DNA from: Comamonadaceae bacterium
GTDB lineage: Bacteria > Pseudomonadota > Gammaproteobacteria > Burkholderiales > Burkholderiaceae_C
Length of the DNA stretch: 64,000 nucleotides
NCBI GenBank assembly: GCA_027488215.1
Contig: JAIYCB010000011.1
Location: forward strand, 1-64,000
Reading direction: 5' to 3'
The notes under the pieces are model-generated. The model was given only the letters and a program-made list of their open reading frames with translations. It did not search any database and was not told the DNA's origin. Positions 37,508 through 47,331 of the stretch are shown one piece after another (the first letter of the stretch is position 1; every line of letters starts with the position of its first letter). A program made the translations under genes and the position numbers.

Positions 37508-38767
37508 ATGGATTTTGAATACACCCCCAAGGTCAAAGAGATGCAAGCCCGCTTGCTGGCCTTCATGGACGAGCACATTTACCCCAATGAGGCCCGCTTC
37601 TTTGAAGAGATCGCCGAAAACCGTGCCAAAGGCAATGCCTGGGTGCCCACCAAAATCGTCGAGGAACTCAAGCCCAAGGCACTGGCCGCCGGGTTGTGGA
37701 ACCTGTTTTTGCCCAAGTCCACCCGCGCACCACAAGGCTTGTCCAACCTTGAGTACGCACCGCTGTGCGAGATCATGGGACGCGTGCCTTTTGCGGCTGA
37801 AGTTTTCAACTGCTCGGCACCCGACACCGGCAACATGGAAACTTTGGAACGCTATGCCAGCGAAGAGTTGAAGGACACATGGCTCGAGCCCCTGCTGCGC
37901 GGCGAAATCCGGTCTGCCTTTTTGATGACCGAGCCCGATGTAGCGTCTTCTGACGCCACCAACATCGAGTGCGACATCCGCCGCGATGGCAACGACTACG
38001 TCATCAACGGTCGCAAATGGTGGTCTTCCGGCGCGGGTGACCCACGCTGCGCGGTCTACATCGTCATGGGCAAAACCAACCCCGATGCAGGCCGTCACGC
38101 TCAGCAGTCCATGATCGTGGTCCCTGCCAACACGCCCGGCATCACCGTGGTGCGTGCCCTGTCGGTGTTTGGCTATGACGACGCACCGCACGGCCACATG
38201 GAAGTGGTGCTCAAGAACGTGCGCGTGCCCGCCGAAAACATCTTGCTTGGCGAAGGTCGTGGCTTTGAAATCGCACAAGGCCGTTTGGGCCCTGGCCGCA
38301 TCCACCACTGCATGCGCACCATCGGCATCGCCGAGCGTGCTCTGGAGTTGATGTGCAAACGCCTGAACGAACGTGTAGCCTTTGGCCGCGAAGTGGCCCG
38401 CCAGACCGTGTGGCAAGAACGCATCGCCGAGTCCCGTTGCATGATCGAGCAGGCCCGCCTGCTCACCCTCAAAGCCGCTTACATGATGGACACGGTGGGC
38501 AACAAGGTCGCCAAGGCCGAGATCGCCATGATCAAGATCGTGGCCCCCAACATGGCTTGCCAGATCATCGACTGGGCCATTCAAGCCCACGGCGGTGGCG
38601 GTGTGTCGCAAGACTTCCCGCTGGCCTATGCCTATGCCCACCAGCGCACCCTGCGCCTGGCCGACGGCCCGGACGAGGTGCACCGCAACTCGCTGGCCAA
38701 GCTCGAGTTGGCCAAGCAATTGGCTTTGCCCGGTGATTTGGGAATGCCGATCACACGGGGCAGCTGA
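37508..38767 (+). CDS. Acyl-CoA dehydrogenase
   Basis: FAD enzyme that introduces a double bond into acyl-CoA. The 419 residues contain [18 protein letters not shown], the [11 protein letters not shown] segment, and the C-terminal [36 protein letters not shown] signature of the ACAD10/11-like group. The ATG is preceded by AGGAGAGA. With the phosphotransferase it forms a plausible 4-hydroxyacyl-CoA catabolic pair. Confidence 0.94.
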   Translation: MDFEYTPKVKEMQARLLAFMDEHIYPNEARFFEEIAENRAKGNAWVPTKIVEELKPKALAAGLWNLFLPKSTRAPQGLSNLEYAPLCEIMGRVPFAAEVFNCSAPDTGNMETLERYASEELKDTWLEPLLRGEIRSAFLMTEPDVASSDATNIECDIRRDGNDYVINGRKWWSSGAGDPRCAVYIVMGKTNPDAGRHAQQSMIVVPANTPGITVVRALSVFGYDDAPHGHMEVVLKNVRVPAENILLGEGRGFEIAQGRLGPGRIHHCMRTIGIAERALELMCKRLNERVAFGREVARQTVWQERIAESRCMIEQARLLTLKAAYMMDTVGNKVAKAEIAMIKIVAPNMACQIIDWAIQAHGGGGVSQDFPLAYAYAHQRTLRLADGPDEVHRNSLAKLELAKQLALPGDLGMPITRGS

Positions 38768-38847
38768 TCGTCCTGGATGCCAAGCCCGGCAGCGCCGTCA
38801 AGACCGCTGCAGGGAGCCATGCCCAATTTGCTGGTCTTGGCCTGAAC

Positions 38848-39834
38848 TCAGTGCACCGAGCCCGGGGGCAAATCGGTTGGTAAACCGGTGAACAGACCCG
38901 CCGCATCCACCGGGTCAAAGCGGTATTGCGCGCCGCAAAAGTCACAGCCCACTTCGACCTGGCCCTGCTCGGCGATGATGCCTTCGACCTCTTCGGTGCC
39001 CAAGCTGCGGATCATGTGGCCCACGCGCTCGCGGTTGCAGCGGCAGGCAAAGCGCGGGCCCGTCTCGCCGATCAAAGGCTCAAATCGCGCCATGGGTTCC
39101 TCCCAATACAGCCGGTGCAAGATGGTTTCAGCGTCCAGGCCCAGCAGCTCTTCGCGCTTGAGGCTTTTGGTCAAAATCGAAATGCGGCTGAAGTCTTCGC
39201 TCTGGCCCAGCACCGACTCACGCATCAATGAGTCCGTCCTGCCCGCCAAATTTCCCTCGCCTTCGACGGGCAAACGCTGAATCAGCAAGCCCGCCGCCAC
39301 TTTGTCATCGGCCGCGAGCACCAGCACGGTATCGAGCTGCTCCGACTGCAACATGTAGTGCTCCAGCACTTCGCTGATGTTCTCCAGTTTTTCGCCCCGG
39401 TCACCAAACAAGGGCACCACGCCCTGGTAAGGTTGCTGACCAGGTAAACGGTCTTGCGGGTCGAGCGTGATGGCGCAACGGCCCTCGTTGTTCACATTGA
39501 CCATCTGGCTCAATGTCAAGCTATCTGCCACTTCCCCCACCTGGGTGCAGGTGGCGCGCAGGCTCAAATCCGGTTGCACCTCGACCACGCCTAATTTCAC
39601 GGGGCCGTCACCAAAAATCTGCAGCACCAAAGCGCCGTTGAACTTGATGTTGCCCTGCATGAGTACACCTGCAGCGGCCATTTCGCCCAGCAACTGGCGC
39701 ACGGGCGCGGGGTAAGCGCCGGTCTCGGAGTTGGCGGCGCGACGCGCCAGGATGTCTTGCCAGGCATCGGTCAGGCGCACCAGCATGCCGCGCACAGGCA
39801 GGCCTTCGAAAATGAATTTATGGAGTTCGGACAA
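38848..39834 (-). CDS. hslO: 33 kDa chaperonin Hsp33
   Basis: Redox-regulated holdase chaperone that activates when cysteines oxidise and zinc is released. The C-terminal redox switch is intact: FACRCNRERV (CxC) and GCDFCGAQY (CxxC). Length 328 is slightly above the E. coli protein. It is convergent with the acyl-CoA dehydrogenase and stands on the same strand as the carbonic-anhydrase-like gene upstream. Confidence 0.95.
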   Translation of the reverse strand: MSELHKFIFEGLPVRGMLVRLTDAWQDILARRAANSETGAYPAPVRQLLGEMAAAGVLMQGNIKFNGALVLQIFGDGPVKLGVVEVQPDLSLRATCTQVGEVADSLTLSQMVNVNNEGRCAITLDPQDRLPGQQPYQGVVPLFGDRGEKLENISEVLEHYMLQSEQLDTVLVLAADDKVAAGLLIQRLPVEGEGNLAGRTDSLMRESVLGQSEDFSRISILTKSLKREELLGLDAETILHRLYWEEPMARFEPLIGETGPRFACRCNRERVGHMIRSLGTEEVEGIIAEQGQVEVGCDFCGAQYRFDPVDAAGLFTGLPTDLPPGSVH

Positions 39835-39912
39835 AGTGCAATCAACAGCCCCGTGGGGCCGATCCTCAAAAGTTAAAAAGCGTTAGGACTGGCCAAAAAA
39901 TCAACCAAAATC

Positions 39913-40437
39913 TCAGCTGATTTTTTTCAAACCCACCTTGAAGCGGCGGGCGTTTTCCACGTAATGGCGGGCGCTTTGGCGCAGGCCTTCGATCTGCTCA
40001 GGGCTGAGTTCGCGCACCACCTTGGCAGGTGTGCCCATGATCATGGAGCCATCTGGAAATTCCTTGCCCTCGGTCACCAGAGAACCCGCCCCCACCAAGC
40101 AGTTCTTGCCAATTTTCGCACCGTTGAGCACCACAGCGCCAATGCCGATCAGCGACTCGTCGCCAATCGTGCAGCCGTGCAGCATGACCATGTGGCCCAC
40201 GGTGACGTGCTTGCCGACCTTGATCGGTTTGCCGTGGTCGGCATGCATCACGCTGCCGTCCTGGATGTTGCTGCCCTCGCCGATCTCGATGGTCTCGGTA
40301 TCGCCGCGCACCGTCGCGCCAAACCAGATGCTGGCATCTGCTGCGATCTTGACCGCGCCCATGACCTGGGCGTTGTCGGCCACCCAAGCGCTGTCGGCCA
40401 CGATGGGGGTTTGATCATCCAGTTGATAAATGGCCAT
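39913..40437 (-). CDS. Gamma-carbonic anhydrase family protein
   Basis: A 174-residue left-handed beta-helix protein with hexapeptide repeats (isoleucine/valine every six residues) and metal-ligand histidines in [27 protein letters not shown]. Resembles YrdA/CaiE-like gamma carbonic anhydrases; activity is not guaranteed in this family. A short start-to-start region separates it from the divergent DUF455 gene. Confidence 0.92.
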   Translation of the reverse strand: MAIYQLDDQTPIVADSAWVADNAQVMGAVKIAADASIWFGATVRGDTETIEIGEGSNIQDGSVMHADHGKPIKVGKHVTVGHMVMLHGCTIGDESLIGIGAVVLNGAKIGKNCLVGAGSLVTEGKEFPDGSMIMGTPAKVVRELSPEQIEGLRQSARHYVENARRFKVGLKKIS

Positions 40438-40519
40438 GGCTCCTGTCCTTTGGGTTTTCTTGGAAAACTACAATTGTAGGGATGCCCACCTCCGACCGTG
40501 GGCGCAGTGACCGATCACC

Positions 40520-41296
40520 ATGCACACCCTGCGCACCGCTGCCCTGATCCCTTGGGCACAAATCGACCCGAACCTGAAGGCCCAAGCCACTTTGGCACTG
40601 GACCTGAGCCTGCCCGTGGGCGCGAACGACAGCCTGAATGCCCCCACGGCATGCCCCGGCCGCGCTGCCCGCCCGCTGCTCGTGCCACACACCCAGCTTA
40701 AAGCCAAATCCATGGCCACGCCCGAAGGCCGGGCCATGCTGGTGCACTCGATTGCGCACATCGAGCTCAACGCCATCGACTTGGCACTCGACGTGGTCTG
40801 GCGCTTTGCGGGCATGCCAGAGGCCTTCTACACCGACTGGGTGCGCATCGCCCAAGAGGAAGCCAAGCACTTCAGCCTGCTGCGCCAGCACTTGCTGGAC
40901 TTGGGTTTTGACTACGGCGACTTTCCGGCGCACAACACCCTGTGGGACATGGCCGAGCGCACCCAGGGCGACATCCTAGCCCGCATCGGCATCGTACCGC
41001 GCACCATGGAAGCGCGGGGCCTGGACGCCTCGCCGGGCGTCAAAAACAAACTGGTCAGCGTGGGCGACCACCGGGCGGGCGAGATTCTGGACATCATTCT
41101 GGAAGACGAAATCGGTCATGTGGCGGCGGGTAACCGCTGGTACCGCCACCTGTGCGCCGAGCGCGGCCTGGACCCGGTGCGCACCTATGCCGAGCTGATC
41201 GCGCAATACGACGCCCCCAAACTGCGCCCGCCCTTCAACATGGCGGCGCGGCGATTGGCCGGGTTTGAAGAGGCGGAGTTGGCCGCGCTGAGCTAA
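40520..41296 (+). CDS. Ferritin-like DUF455 protein
   Basis: A 258-residue protein of the DUF455 family with a ferritin-like helical bundle. Metal-ligand candidates are in AHIELNAIDLALD, AQEEAKHFSLL and ILEDEIGHVAAGNRWY, an E...ExxH pattern of di-iron proteins. The biochemical role is not established. It ends overlapping the stop of the convergent xerD by 4 bp. Confidence 0.88.
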   Translation: MHTLRTAALIPWAQIDPNLKAQATLALDLSLPVGANDSLNAPTACPGRAARPLLVPHTQLKAKSMATPEGRAMLVHSIAHIELNAIDLALDVVWRFAGMPEAFYTDWVRIAQEEAKHFSLLRQHLLDLGFDYGDFPAHNTLWDMAERTQGDILARIGIVPRTMEARGLDASPGVKNKLVSVGDHRAGEILDIILEDEIGHVAAGNRWYRHLCAERGLDPVRTYAELIAQYDAPKLRPPFNMAARRLAGFEEAELAALS

Positions 41297-42201
41297 CCCC
41301 GAGGGTGATGCTGCGCATGCAGTGTCTTGAGCCGCTCACGCGCCACATGGGTGTAGATGGTGGTGGTCGAGATGTCGGCATGGCCCAACAACATCTGTAC
41401 CGCCCGCAAATCTGCCCCGTGGTTGAGCAAATGTGTGGCAAAAGCGTGTCGCAGTGTATGCGGTGACAGGGGCGCTGTGATGCCCGCTTGGATGGCGTAG
41501 CGTTTGACCAGGTTCCAGAACATGATCCGTGACATGGCTGTACCGGGCTTGGGGCCGCTGCTGGTGACAAACAGGTCTTCGGTCTGGCGCTGCCCCAGCA
41601 TGGCCGGCCGTGCCCGCGACATGTAACGCTGAAGCCAGTCACGCGCCTCTTCGCCAAACGGCACCAACCGCTCCTTGCTGCCCTTGCCCATGATGCGCAG
41701 CACGCCTTCGTTGAGCGAGACATGCAGGGTTTTGAGGCCGACCAACTCGCTCACGCGCAGGCCACTGGCGTACATCAACTCCAGCATGGCGCGGTCACGC
41801 AAGCCCAGATCGGTGGCCGCATCCGGCGCGCGCAACAAAGCGTCCACTTGGGACTCGCCCAAAGTTTTGGGCACGCGCAAGGCCTGTTTGGCGGCCGACA
41901 TGCGCAAGGTGGGATCGGATTGGACAAGCCGTTCGCGCAACGCCCATCGAAAAAACCGTTTGAACACGGTGAGGCGGCGGTTGGCCGATGTGGCCTTGGT
42001 CACAGCATGGCGCTCGGCAAACCACTGGTGCAGGTGACGCTCTTCGACTTGCAGCAAAGCCAGGGACTGGCTGGAGGCCAGCCAGCTGGCCAGCAGCGTC
42101 AGGTCACGTCGGTAGGCCGCCAGGGTGTTGGCCGAAAGGCCATCTTCTAGCCAGAGGGCATCGGCGAAACGGTCGATGACCTCCTGGCTTTCAGGCCGCA
42201 T
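41293..42201 (-). CDS. xerD: Tyrosine recombinase XerD
   Basis: Site-specific recombinase that resolves chromosome dimers at dif with XerC. The N-terminal SAM-like core-binding domain precedes the catalytic domain, whose active residues appear as the R in ASGLRVSEL, HTLRHAFATHLL, LLGHADISTTTIY (H and Tyr nucleophile). The ATG overlaps the preceding Bug-receptor stop (TGATG), so it is translationally coupled to it; the TTG one codon earlier opens the track frame. Chromosomal, not a phage integrase, judging by length (302) and setting. Confidence 0.93.
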   Translation of the reverse strand: MRPESQEVIDRFADALWLEDGLSANTLAAYRRDLTLLASWLASSQSLALLQVEERHLHQWFAERHAVTKATSANRRLTVFKRFFRWALRERLVQSDPTLRMSAAKQALRVPKTLGESQVDALLRAPDAATDLGLRDRAMLELMYASGLRVSELVGLKTLHVSLNEGVLRIMGKGSKERLVPFGEEARDWLQRYMSRARPAMLGQRQTEDLFVTSSGPKPGTAMSRIMFWNLVKRYAIQAGITAPLSPHTLRHAFATHLLNHGADLRAVQMLLGHADISTTTIYTHVARERLKTLHAQHHPRG

Positions 42202-43175
42202 CAATCGAGCTTGAGCTTCTGCTGGTCCACGACCTTCTTATAGACCTCGAATTCAGCCTTCATCTGGGCGGCGAACTGCTCTGGCGTGTTGGCGATGATC
42301 AATGAGCCAGTGTCCTCGATGCGCTTGCGCACGGCCGGGTCTTCCAGCGCCTTGCGCACGCCAGTGTTGACCTTGTCGACAACGTCGCGTGGCAGGCCCT
42401 TGGGACCGTATATGCCGTAATAGGCCATGCGGTTGACAGGGTCAAGACCCACTTCCTTGAAGGTCGGGATGTTAGGCAACACCGTCAGTCGCTGGGGTGC
42501 TGCCACCACGATGGCGTGCAGTTTGCCCGACTGGATGAAGGGCAAGGCCGAGGGCAGGTTGTCGAAAATGATCGGCACCTGGCCAGCCACCGTGTCGTTG
42601 AGGGCCGGGCCTGCGCCCCGGTAGGGGATGTGGGTGATGAAGACACCGGCCAGGCTCTTCCACAGTTCGGTTTGGAGGTGACCGATGCCACCGGTGCCCG
42701 AAGAGGAATAGGAGTACTTGCCCGGGTTTTTCTTGAGTTCTTCCACGAAACCCTTGTAGTCGCGGGCAGGGAAGCTGGGGTGAACCGCGATCACGTTGGG
42801 CGTGGCGGCCACGTTGATGATCGGTGTGAAATCGGTCTGGACGTTGTAGGGAATCTTAGGGTTGATGGCCGGGTTGGCTGCCGTCGTCGAAACGGTGGCC
42901 ATGCCCAAGTTGTAACCATCGGGTGCAGCGCGGGCAGTTTCGGTTGCCCCCACCACACCGCCGCCGCCCGCCTTGTTCTCGACGATGACGCTTTGGCCTA
43001 GGGCTTTGCCCAGAGGTTCAGCGATGACACGGGCCACGATATCGGTGGTGCCTCCAGGTGCAAATGGCACCTGCAAGCGAATGGTTTTGTTCGGGTAAGC
43101 CTGCGCCCACACTGATCCGCTGGCCAAAACGGTGACAGCCAAACCAGCTGCAGAAACCAAACTACGACGCTTCAT
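42201..43175 (-). CDS. Bug family solute receptor (tripartite tricarboxylate transporter type)
   Basis: Periplasmic binding protein of the TctC/Bug family, 324 residues, with a signal peptide ([24 protein letters not shown]). The family hallmarks are visible: [35 protein letters not shown] and the VP(I/F) segments lining the carboxylate site. The ligand is unknown, typically a small carboxylate. No TctA/TctB membrane genes are adjacent. It is oddly coupled by stop/start overlap to xerD. Confidence 0.93.
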   Translation of the reverse strand: MKRRSLVSAAGLAVTVLASGSVWAQAYPNKTIRLQVPFAPGGTTDIVARVIAEPLGKALGQSVIVENKAGGGGVVGATETARAAPDGYNLGMATVSTTAANPAINPKIPYNVQTDFTPIINVAATPNVIAVHPSFPARDYKGFVEELKKNPGKYSYSSSGTGGIGHLQTELWKSLAGVFITHIPYRGAGPALNDTVAGQVPIIFDNLPSALPFIQSGKLHAIVVAAPQRLTVLPNIPTFKEVGLDPVNRMAYYGIYGPKGLPRDVVDKVNTGVRKALEDPAVRKRIEDTGSLIIANTPEQFAAQMKAEFEVYKKVVDQQKLKLD

Positions 43176-43327
43176 TGATAAAACTCCTTAAAAGACCTGA
43201 CATGATAGACAAAAAACGAGGCTGCGCGTGAGGGGAAAAACCCACAAAGCCCGCCCCCTGTACAATGGGGCATCGCAGGTGACAACGCAGTCCCATGGGC
43301 ATGCCCGCACTCGGTTATCCTCTCAGA

Positions 43328-44236
43328 GTGAACTTTGCTCAACTTTTATTCCCAGACTTTTCCCTGATTTTGTGCGGCTATTTGTTGTGTCGCTTCACGG
43401 CGCTGGGACGCTCGGTTTGGCAACCGGTCGAAAATCTGGTTTATTTTTTCCTTTTTCCGGTCCTGCTGTTTCACTCCATTGTGAAAAGCCCCATTGATTT
43501 GAATGCTGCCTCCAGCTTGATCGGGGCAGGCCTGAGTCTGGGCGTTTGTGCCATTGCCCTGTCCTACAGCCTTCCTTACTGGCCCATCCTGGGCTCAAGG
43601 CTTGATCGCAGGGACCACGCGGCCTGTGCACAAGTAGGTTTCCGTTTCAACTCTTTCATCGCCCTAGCGCTTGCAGAACGCCTGGCGGGCCCTGAAGGTT
43701 TGTTGATGATTTCAATGCTCATCGGTGTTTGCGTGCCCTTGTTCAACATCGGCGCAGTGTGGCCCATGGCCAGACATGCAAACACGGGCTTTTTGCGTGA
43801 ACTGTTGCGCAACCCATTGATCATCGCCACATGTTCAGGCTTGATTGCGAACTTGATGGGCTTGCGCATTCCACAATGGCTGGACCCCACCATTGGTCGC
43901 ATCGGAGCTTCCTCACTGGCCTTAGGGCTGATGGCCGCAGGAGCTGGCATGCAACTGGGCACCCTTCGCCAAGGCAAGCTTTTGGGCTTGAGTGTGCTCA
44001 GTATCAAACACCTGGCCTTGCCCCTGATCGCGCTGGGCATGTCACAACTTTTCGGGCTCAATCCGGTCCAGATCACCGTGTTGCTGGCCTTTTCGGCCTT
44101 GCCCACCGCGTCCACCTGCTACGTGCTGGCGGCCCGCATGGGCTACAACGGGCCCTACGTGGCCGGGCTCGTCACACTGTCCACCCTGTCGGGCATGCTC
44201 AGTTTACCGTTTGCGCTAGGCGTGCTGCGCGGCTGA
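43328..44236 (+). CDS. AEC family transporter
   Basis: An auxin-efflux-carrier-like permease of about 302 residues with roughly ten membrane helices, including PDFSLILCGYLLCRF near the start and the central FSALPTASTCYVLAARMG, a family signature. Substrates of bacterial members are mostly unknown (organic acids in some). The GTG at 43328 (MNFAQLLFPDF) is preferred; an ATG 11 codons earlier is possible. Convergent with queG across a short hairpin. Confidence 0.87.
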   Translation: MNFAQLLFPDFSLILCGYLLCRFTALGRSVWQPVENLVYFFLFPVLLFHSIVKSPIDLNAASSLIGAGLSLGVCAIALSYSLPYWPILGSRLDRRDHAACAQVGFRFNSFIALALAERLAGPEGLLMISMLIGVCVPLFNIGAVWPMARHANTGFLRELLRNPLIIATCSGLIANLMGLRIPQWLDPTIGRIGASSLALGLMAAGAGMQLGTLRQGKLLGLSVLSIKHLALPLIALGMSQLFGLNPVQITVLLAFSALPTASTCYVLAARMGYNGPYVAGLVTLSTLSGMLSLPFALGVLRG

Positions 44237-44250
44237 GAGTCGACTACCCC

Positions 44251-44274
44251 TCAAGCGCTCTCAACTGCGCTTGA
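44251..44274. terminator. Hairpin between AEC transporter and queG
   Basis: TCAAGCGC-TCTCAACT-GCGCTTGA is a perfect 8-bp inverted repeat in the 38-bp gap between convergent genes. No T-tract is present, so termination is plausible but not certain. Confidence 0.45.
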
Positions 44275-45393
44275 TTAGCGCTGGTCAACGGGTCGGGCCT
44301 TCGCCAAGGACCATGACACCTGCTCCTGCACCACCGGATCGAGATGATGCGCGTGTGCTTGCACGGCCTGCAGCAATGCTGTCCGCTCTTGTTGGCTGAG
44401 CCCTCGTGAAGCAAGGGCATTGCCTGCAGCCAGCGCCAGATTGCGCAACCAGCGGGCGTGACCAATGCGGCGGATGGCACTGCCTTCGGTACGGCGTAAA
44501 AACTCTTCTTCGCTCCAGGCCATCAACTCTGAGATGTGGCCAGCACCCAAGCCATCGCGTACATGCCAGTCTGGCAAAGGACTGACTTGCGCAAACTTGT
44601 TCCAGGGGCAGGCCAGCTGACAGTCGTCACAGCCGTAAATGCGGTTACCGATCAGCGGCCGCAGCGCCTCCTCGATCGGCCCGGCGTGTTCAATTGTCAA
44701 ATAAGAAATGCAGCGCCGCGCATCCAACTGGTAAGGCCCCACGATGGCCTGTGTGGGACACAAATCCATGCAGGCGGTGCACTGGCCGCAATGCGCCGAC
44801 AAGGCAGGCGTTTCGGGCAGGGCGAAGTCCACGAACAGCTCACCCAGAAAAAACATGGATCCGGCCTCACGGCTCAACACCAGCGTGTGCTTACCGCGCC
44901 AACCCAAGCCACTGCGCGTGGCCAGCTCAGCCTCCAAGACGGGGGCGGAGTCGGTGAACACACGGTGGCCAAAGGGGCCAATCACTTGGGCGATGCGTTC
45001 CTGCAATTTTTGCAGGCGGCTGCGCAAGACCTTGTGGTAGTCACGCCCCCGGGCATAGAGCGACACCACCGCCTCAGCCGGCTGCAGGCTGCGGGCGGTT
45101 TCGCGCTCCACCCAGTCAGGCGGCGTCTGTTGGGGCAGGTAATCCATGCGGGCGGTGATCACACTCACCGTGCCCGGCACCAGCTCGGCGGGACGAGCGC
45201 GTTTGGTGCCATGGCTTTCCATGTAGCCCATGCTGCCGTGAAAACCAGCGGCCAACCAGGCTTGTAATCCGGGCTCTGCAGAGGACAAATCGATGCCCGT
45301 CACGCCAATTTGGGACAATCCCAACTCTCGCGCCCAGATCTGGATCTGTGGCCACAGTTCATGAAGGTCGATTTGAGTACGTTGAGCAGTCAC
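44275..45393 (-). CDS. queG: Epoxyqueuosine reductase
   Basis: Reduces epoxyqueuosine to queuosine in tRNA, using cobalamin and two [4Fe-4S] clusters. The ferredoxin-like motifs are CGQCTACMDLCP and CDDCQLACPWN. A HEAT-like C-terminal region (RWLRNLALAAGNALAS) follows. The GTG start (MTAQRTQIDL) gives 372 residues, normal for QueG; the track frame adds 134 implausible residues that overlap tsaE. Its 5' end overlaps or abuts the divergent tsaE start. Confidence 0.93.
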   Translation of the reverse strand: MTAQRTQIDLHELWPQIQIWARELGLSQIGVTGIDLSSAEPGLQAWLAAGFHGSMGYMESHGTKRARPAELVPGTVSVITARMDYLPQQTPPDWVERETARSLQPAEAVVSLYARGRDYHKVLRSRLQKLQERIAQVIGPFGHRVFTDSAPVLEAELATRSGLGWRGKHTLVLSREAGSMFFLGELFVDFALPETPALSAHCGQCTACMDLCPTQAIVGPYQLDARRCISYLTIEHAGPIEEALRPLIGNRIYGCDDCQLACPWNKFAQVSPLPDWHVRDGLGAGHISELMAWSEEEFLRRTEGSAIRRIGHARWLRNLALAAGNALASRGLSQQERTALLQAVQAHAHHLDPVVQEQVSWSLAKARPVDQR

Positions 45394-45942
45394 CCGCCGA
45401 TTGTAGAAAGCCCCACCACCCCAGTGCATTGGGAGGGTTTGTGGCCGAACGAGGCCGCCACGCAAGCTTTTGCCACGCAGCTGGCGCAAGGCCTGCGAAG
45501 TTGGCCCGGCGGATGCGATGCACGCATCGAGCTGCGCGGCAACTTGGGCGCGGGCAAGACCACCTTGGTGCGTCACCTGCTGCGTGCAGCCGGAGTGGCT
45601 GGACGCATCAAGAGCCCAACCTATGCCGTGGTCGAGCCTCACCTGGCGGGCACGGGTGATACAGCCTGGCCCATCTGGCATTTCGACTTTTACCGATTCA
45701 ACGACCCGCAGGAATGGGAAGACGCAGGCTTTCGCGATATCTTTGCCGGGCCGGGCCTCAAGCTCATGGAGTGGCCCGACAAGGTGGCCGGACAACTACC
45801 CCCACCCGATTGGGTGATTTCATTGGAGGCCATCGACGAACACCAGCGCCGGGTCAGCATCAGCACCGGAACACAGCGAGGCCAGCTATGGCTTGAGGCC
45901 TTGACCGGAACGCTTGAAGGAATGCCACAAAATGAGCGCTGA
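45361..45942 (+). CDS. tsaE: tRNA threonylcarbamoyladenosine biosynthesis ATPase TsaE
   Basis: ATPase partner of TsaB/TsaD in t6A37 synthesis. P-loop GNLGAGKTTLVRHLLRAAG and the later HFDFYRF segment are typical. The ATG gives 193 residues and a 33-bp overlap with the 5' end of queG. An in-frame GTG at 45424 (MHWEGLWPNE) would remove that overlap and leave a normal-length protein, so the true start is unsettled. The next gene amiC starts within its last codons. Confidence 0.9.
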   Translation: MKVDLSTLSSHPPIVESPTTPVHWEGLWPNEAATQAFATQLAQGLRSWPGGCDARIELRGNLGAGKTTLVRHLLRAAGVAGRIKSPTYAVVEPHLAGTGDTAWPIWHFDFYRFNDPQEWEDAGFRDIFAGPGLKLMEWPDKVAGQLPPPDWVISLEAIDEHQRRVSISTGTQRGQLWLEALTGTLEGMPQNER

Positions 45943-47326
45943 CCGACGTCAACTGATCAAAGCGGGTTTTCTGGTGCTGAGCCTGGGCGCTGCACAACTG
46001 GCACGCGGCGCCAACATGCTGGCTGTGCGCATCTGGCCAGCTGCCGATTACAGCCGCGTCACGCTCGAGTCGGACGCGCCCATCCAAAGCACACAGACCT
46101 TCGTCACTTCGCCACCGCGCCTGGCCGTGGACATCCAGGGCATGCAATTGAACAACGCTTTGCGTGAACTGGTGGGCAAGGTGCAAGCCTCAGATCCGAA
46201 TATCGCAGGCATCCGTGTGGGCCAGTACAGCGCGAATGTGGTTCGACTGGTCATCGACCTCAAACACCCCATCGCACCACAAGTCTTCAGCCTTCAACCT
46301 GTCGCCCCCTACGCACACCGCCTGGTGCTGGACCTCTACCCCAGCCAGGCCATTGACCCTCTGGAGCAACTGATTCAAGAAAGGATCTCAGCCAAAACCC
46401 CGTCTGCGGTTGACAAACTGCCTGGTTCCTCCGCTGCGATGAACGATCCATTGGGTGAACTGATCGCCAGACAAATGCAGTCCGGCACCGGCGCGCTGCC
46501 ACTGCCCGTTCCGCCGACCCGTCAACATGACGCACCCAAAAGCGACGGCCCTTTCATGGATAACCCGGGTCATGCGGCAAGATCGCCCGCCTTGTCCCGA
46601 ACCGACCGCCTCATCGTGGTCGCCCTGGATCCGGGCCACGGCGGCGAAGACCCAGGCGCCATCGGCCCAGGCGGCACCCGCGAAAAAGACGTGGTGCTCA
46701 AGATCGCCAAAATGCTGCGCGATCGCATCAATACCAGCAGCGTCGGCGGCAGCCCCTTGCGGGCGTTCTTGACACGCGACGCTGACTTCTTTGTGCCCCT
46801 GCATGTGCGCGTGCAAAAAGCCCGGCGCGTGCAAGCTGACTTGTTTGTCAGCATTCATGCCGATGCTTTCTACACCCCTCGCCCGCAAGGAGCCAGCGTG
46901 TTCGCGCTCAGCCAGGGCGGGGCCACCAGCGCCGCCGCCCGCTGGATGGCTCAAAAAGAAAACAAGGCTGACGACATTGGCGGCGTGAACCTGGGTGGTC
47001 AGGACACGCAGGTGCAACGTGCGATGCTTGACATGAGTACAGCAGCCCAGATCAAGGACAGCTTGTCCCTGGGCAACAGCCTGCTGCGCGAGATAGGCAG
47101 CGTAGGCCGACTGCACAAACCCCGTGTCGAGCAAGCCGGGTTCGCCGTACTCAAAGCCCCCGACATTCCCAGCGTACTGGTCGAGACAGCCTTCATCAGC
47201 AATCCCGAAGAAGAAGAAAAACTGCGCAGCGAAGCCTACCAAAAGCAACTGACCGAAGCACTGCTGCGCGGTATCCTGCAGTATTTCGCTCGCAACCCGC
47301 CGCTGGCGCGAAACCACAGCATTTGA
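45932..47326 (+). CDS. amiC: N-acetylmuramoyl-L-alanine amidase (AmiC type)
   Basis: Periplasmic zinc amidase that splits septal peptidoglycan during cell division. The N-terminus SADRRQLIKAGFLVLSLGAAQLARGA looks like a twin-arginine signal, as in E. coli AmiA/AmiC. An AMIN domain (VRIWPAADYSRVTLE) follows, then the Amidase_3 domain with DPGHGGEDPGA, SIHADAF and VETAFISNPEEE. The pairing tsaE-amiC is common in beta-proteobacteria. The 464 residues are slightly longer than the E. coli enzyme. Confidence 0.94.
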   Translation: MSADRRQLIKAGFLVLSLGAAQLARGANMLAVRIWPAADYSRVTLESDAPIQSTQTFVTSPPRLAVDIQGMQLNNALRELVGKVQASDPNIAGIRVGQYSANVVRLVIDLKHPIAPQVFSLQPVAPYAHRLVLDLYPSQAIDPLEQLIQERISAKTPSAVDKLPGSSAAMNDPLGELIARQMQSGTGALPLPVPPTRQHDAPKSDGPFMDNPGHAARSPALSRTDRLIVVALDPGHGGEDPGAIGPGGTREKDVVLKIAKMLRDRINTSSVGGSPLRAFLTRDADFFVPLHVRVQKARRVQADLFVSIHADAFYTPRPQGASVFALSQGGATSAAARWMAQKENKADDIGGVNLGGQDTQVQRAMLDMSTAAQIKDSLSLGNSLLREIGSVGRLHKPRVEQAGFAVLKAPDIPSVLVETAFISNPEEEEKLRSEAYQKQLTEALLRGILQYFARNPPLARNHSI

Positions 47327-47331
47327 ACCCG

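Noticed and set aside
37274-38719. 481-residue minus-strand ORF opposite the acyl-CoA dehydrogenase
   Set aside because: His/Gly/Val-rich shadow translation of a clear acyl-CoA dehydrogenase gene.
41293-42201. Phage or island integrase
   Set aside because: Motifs, length and setting match chromosomal XerD, and no other mobile genes or att sites are nearby.
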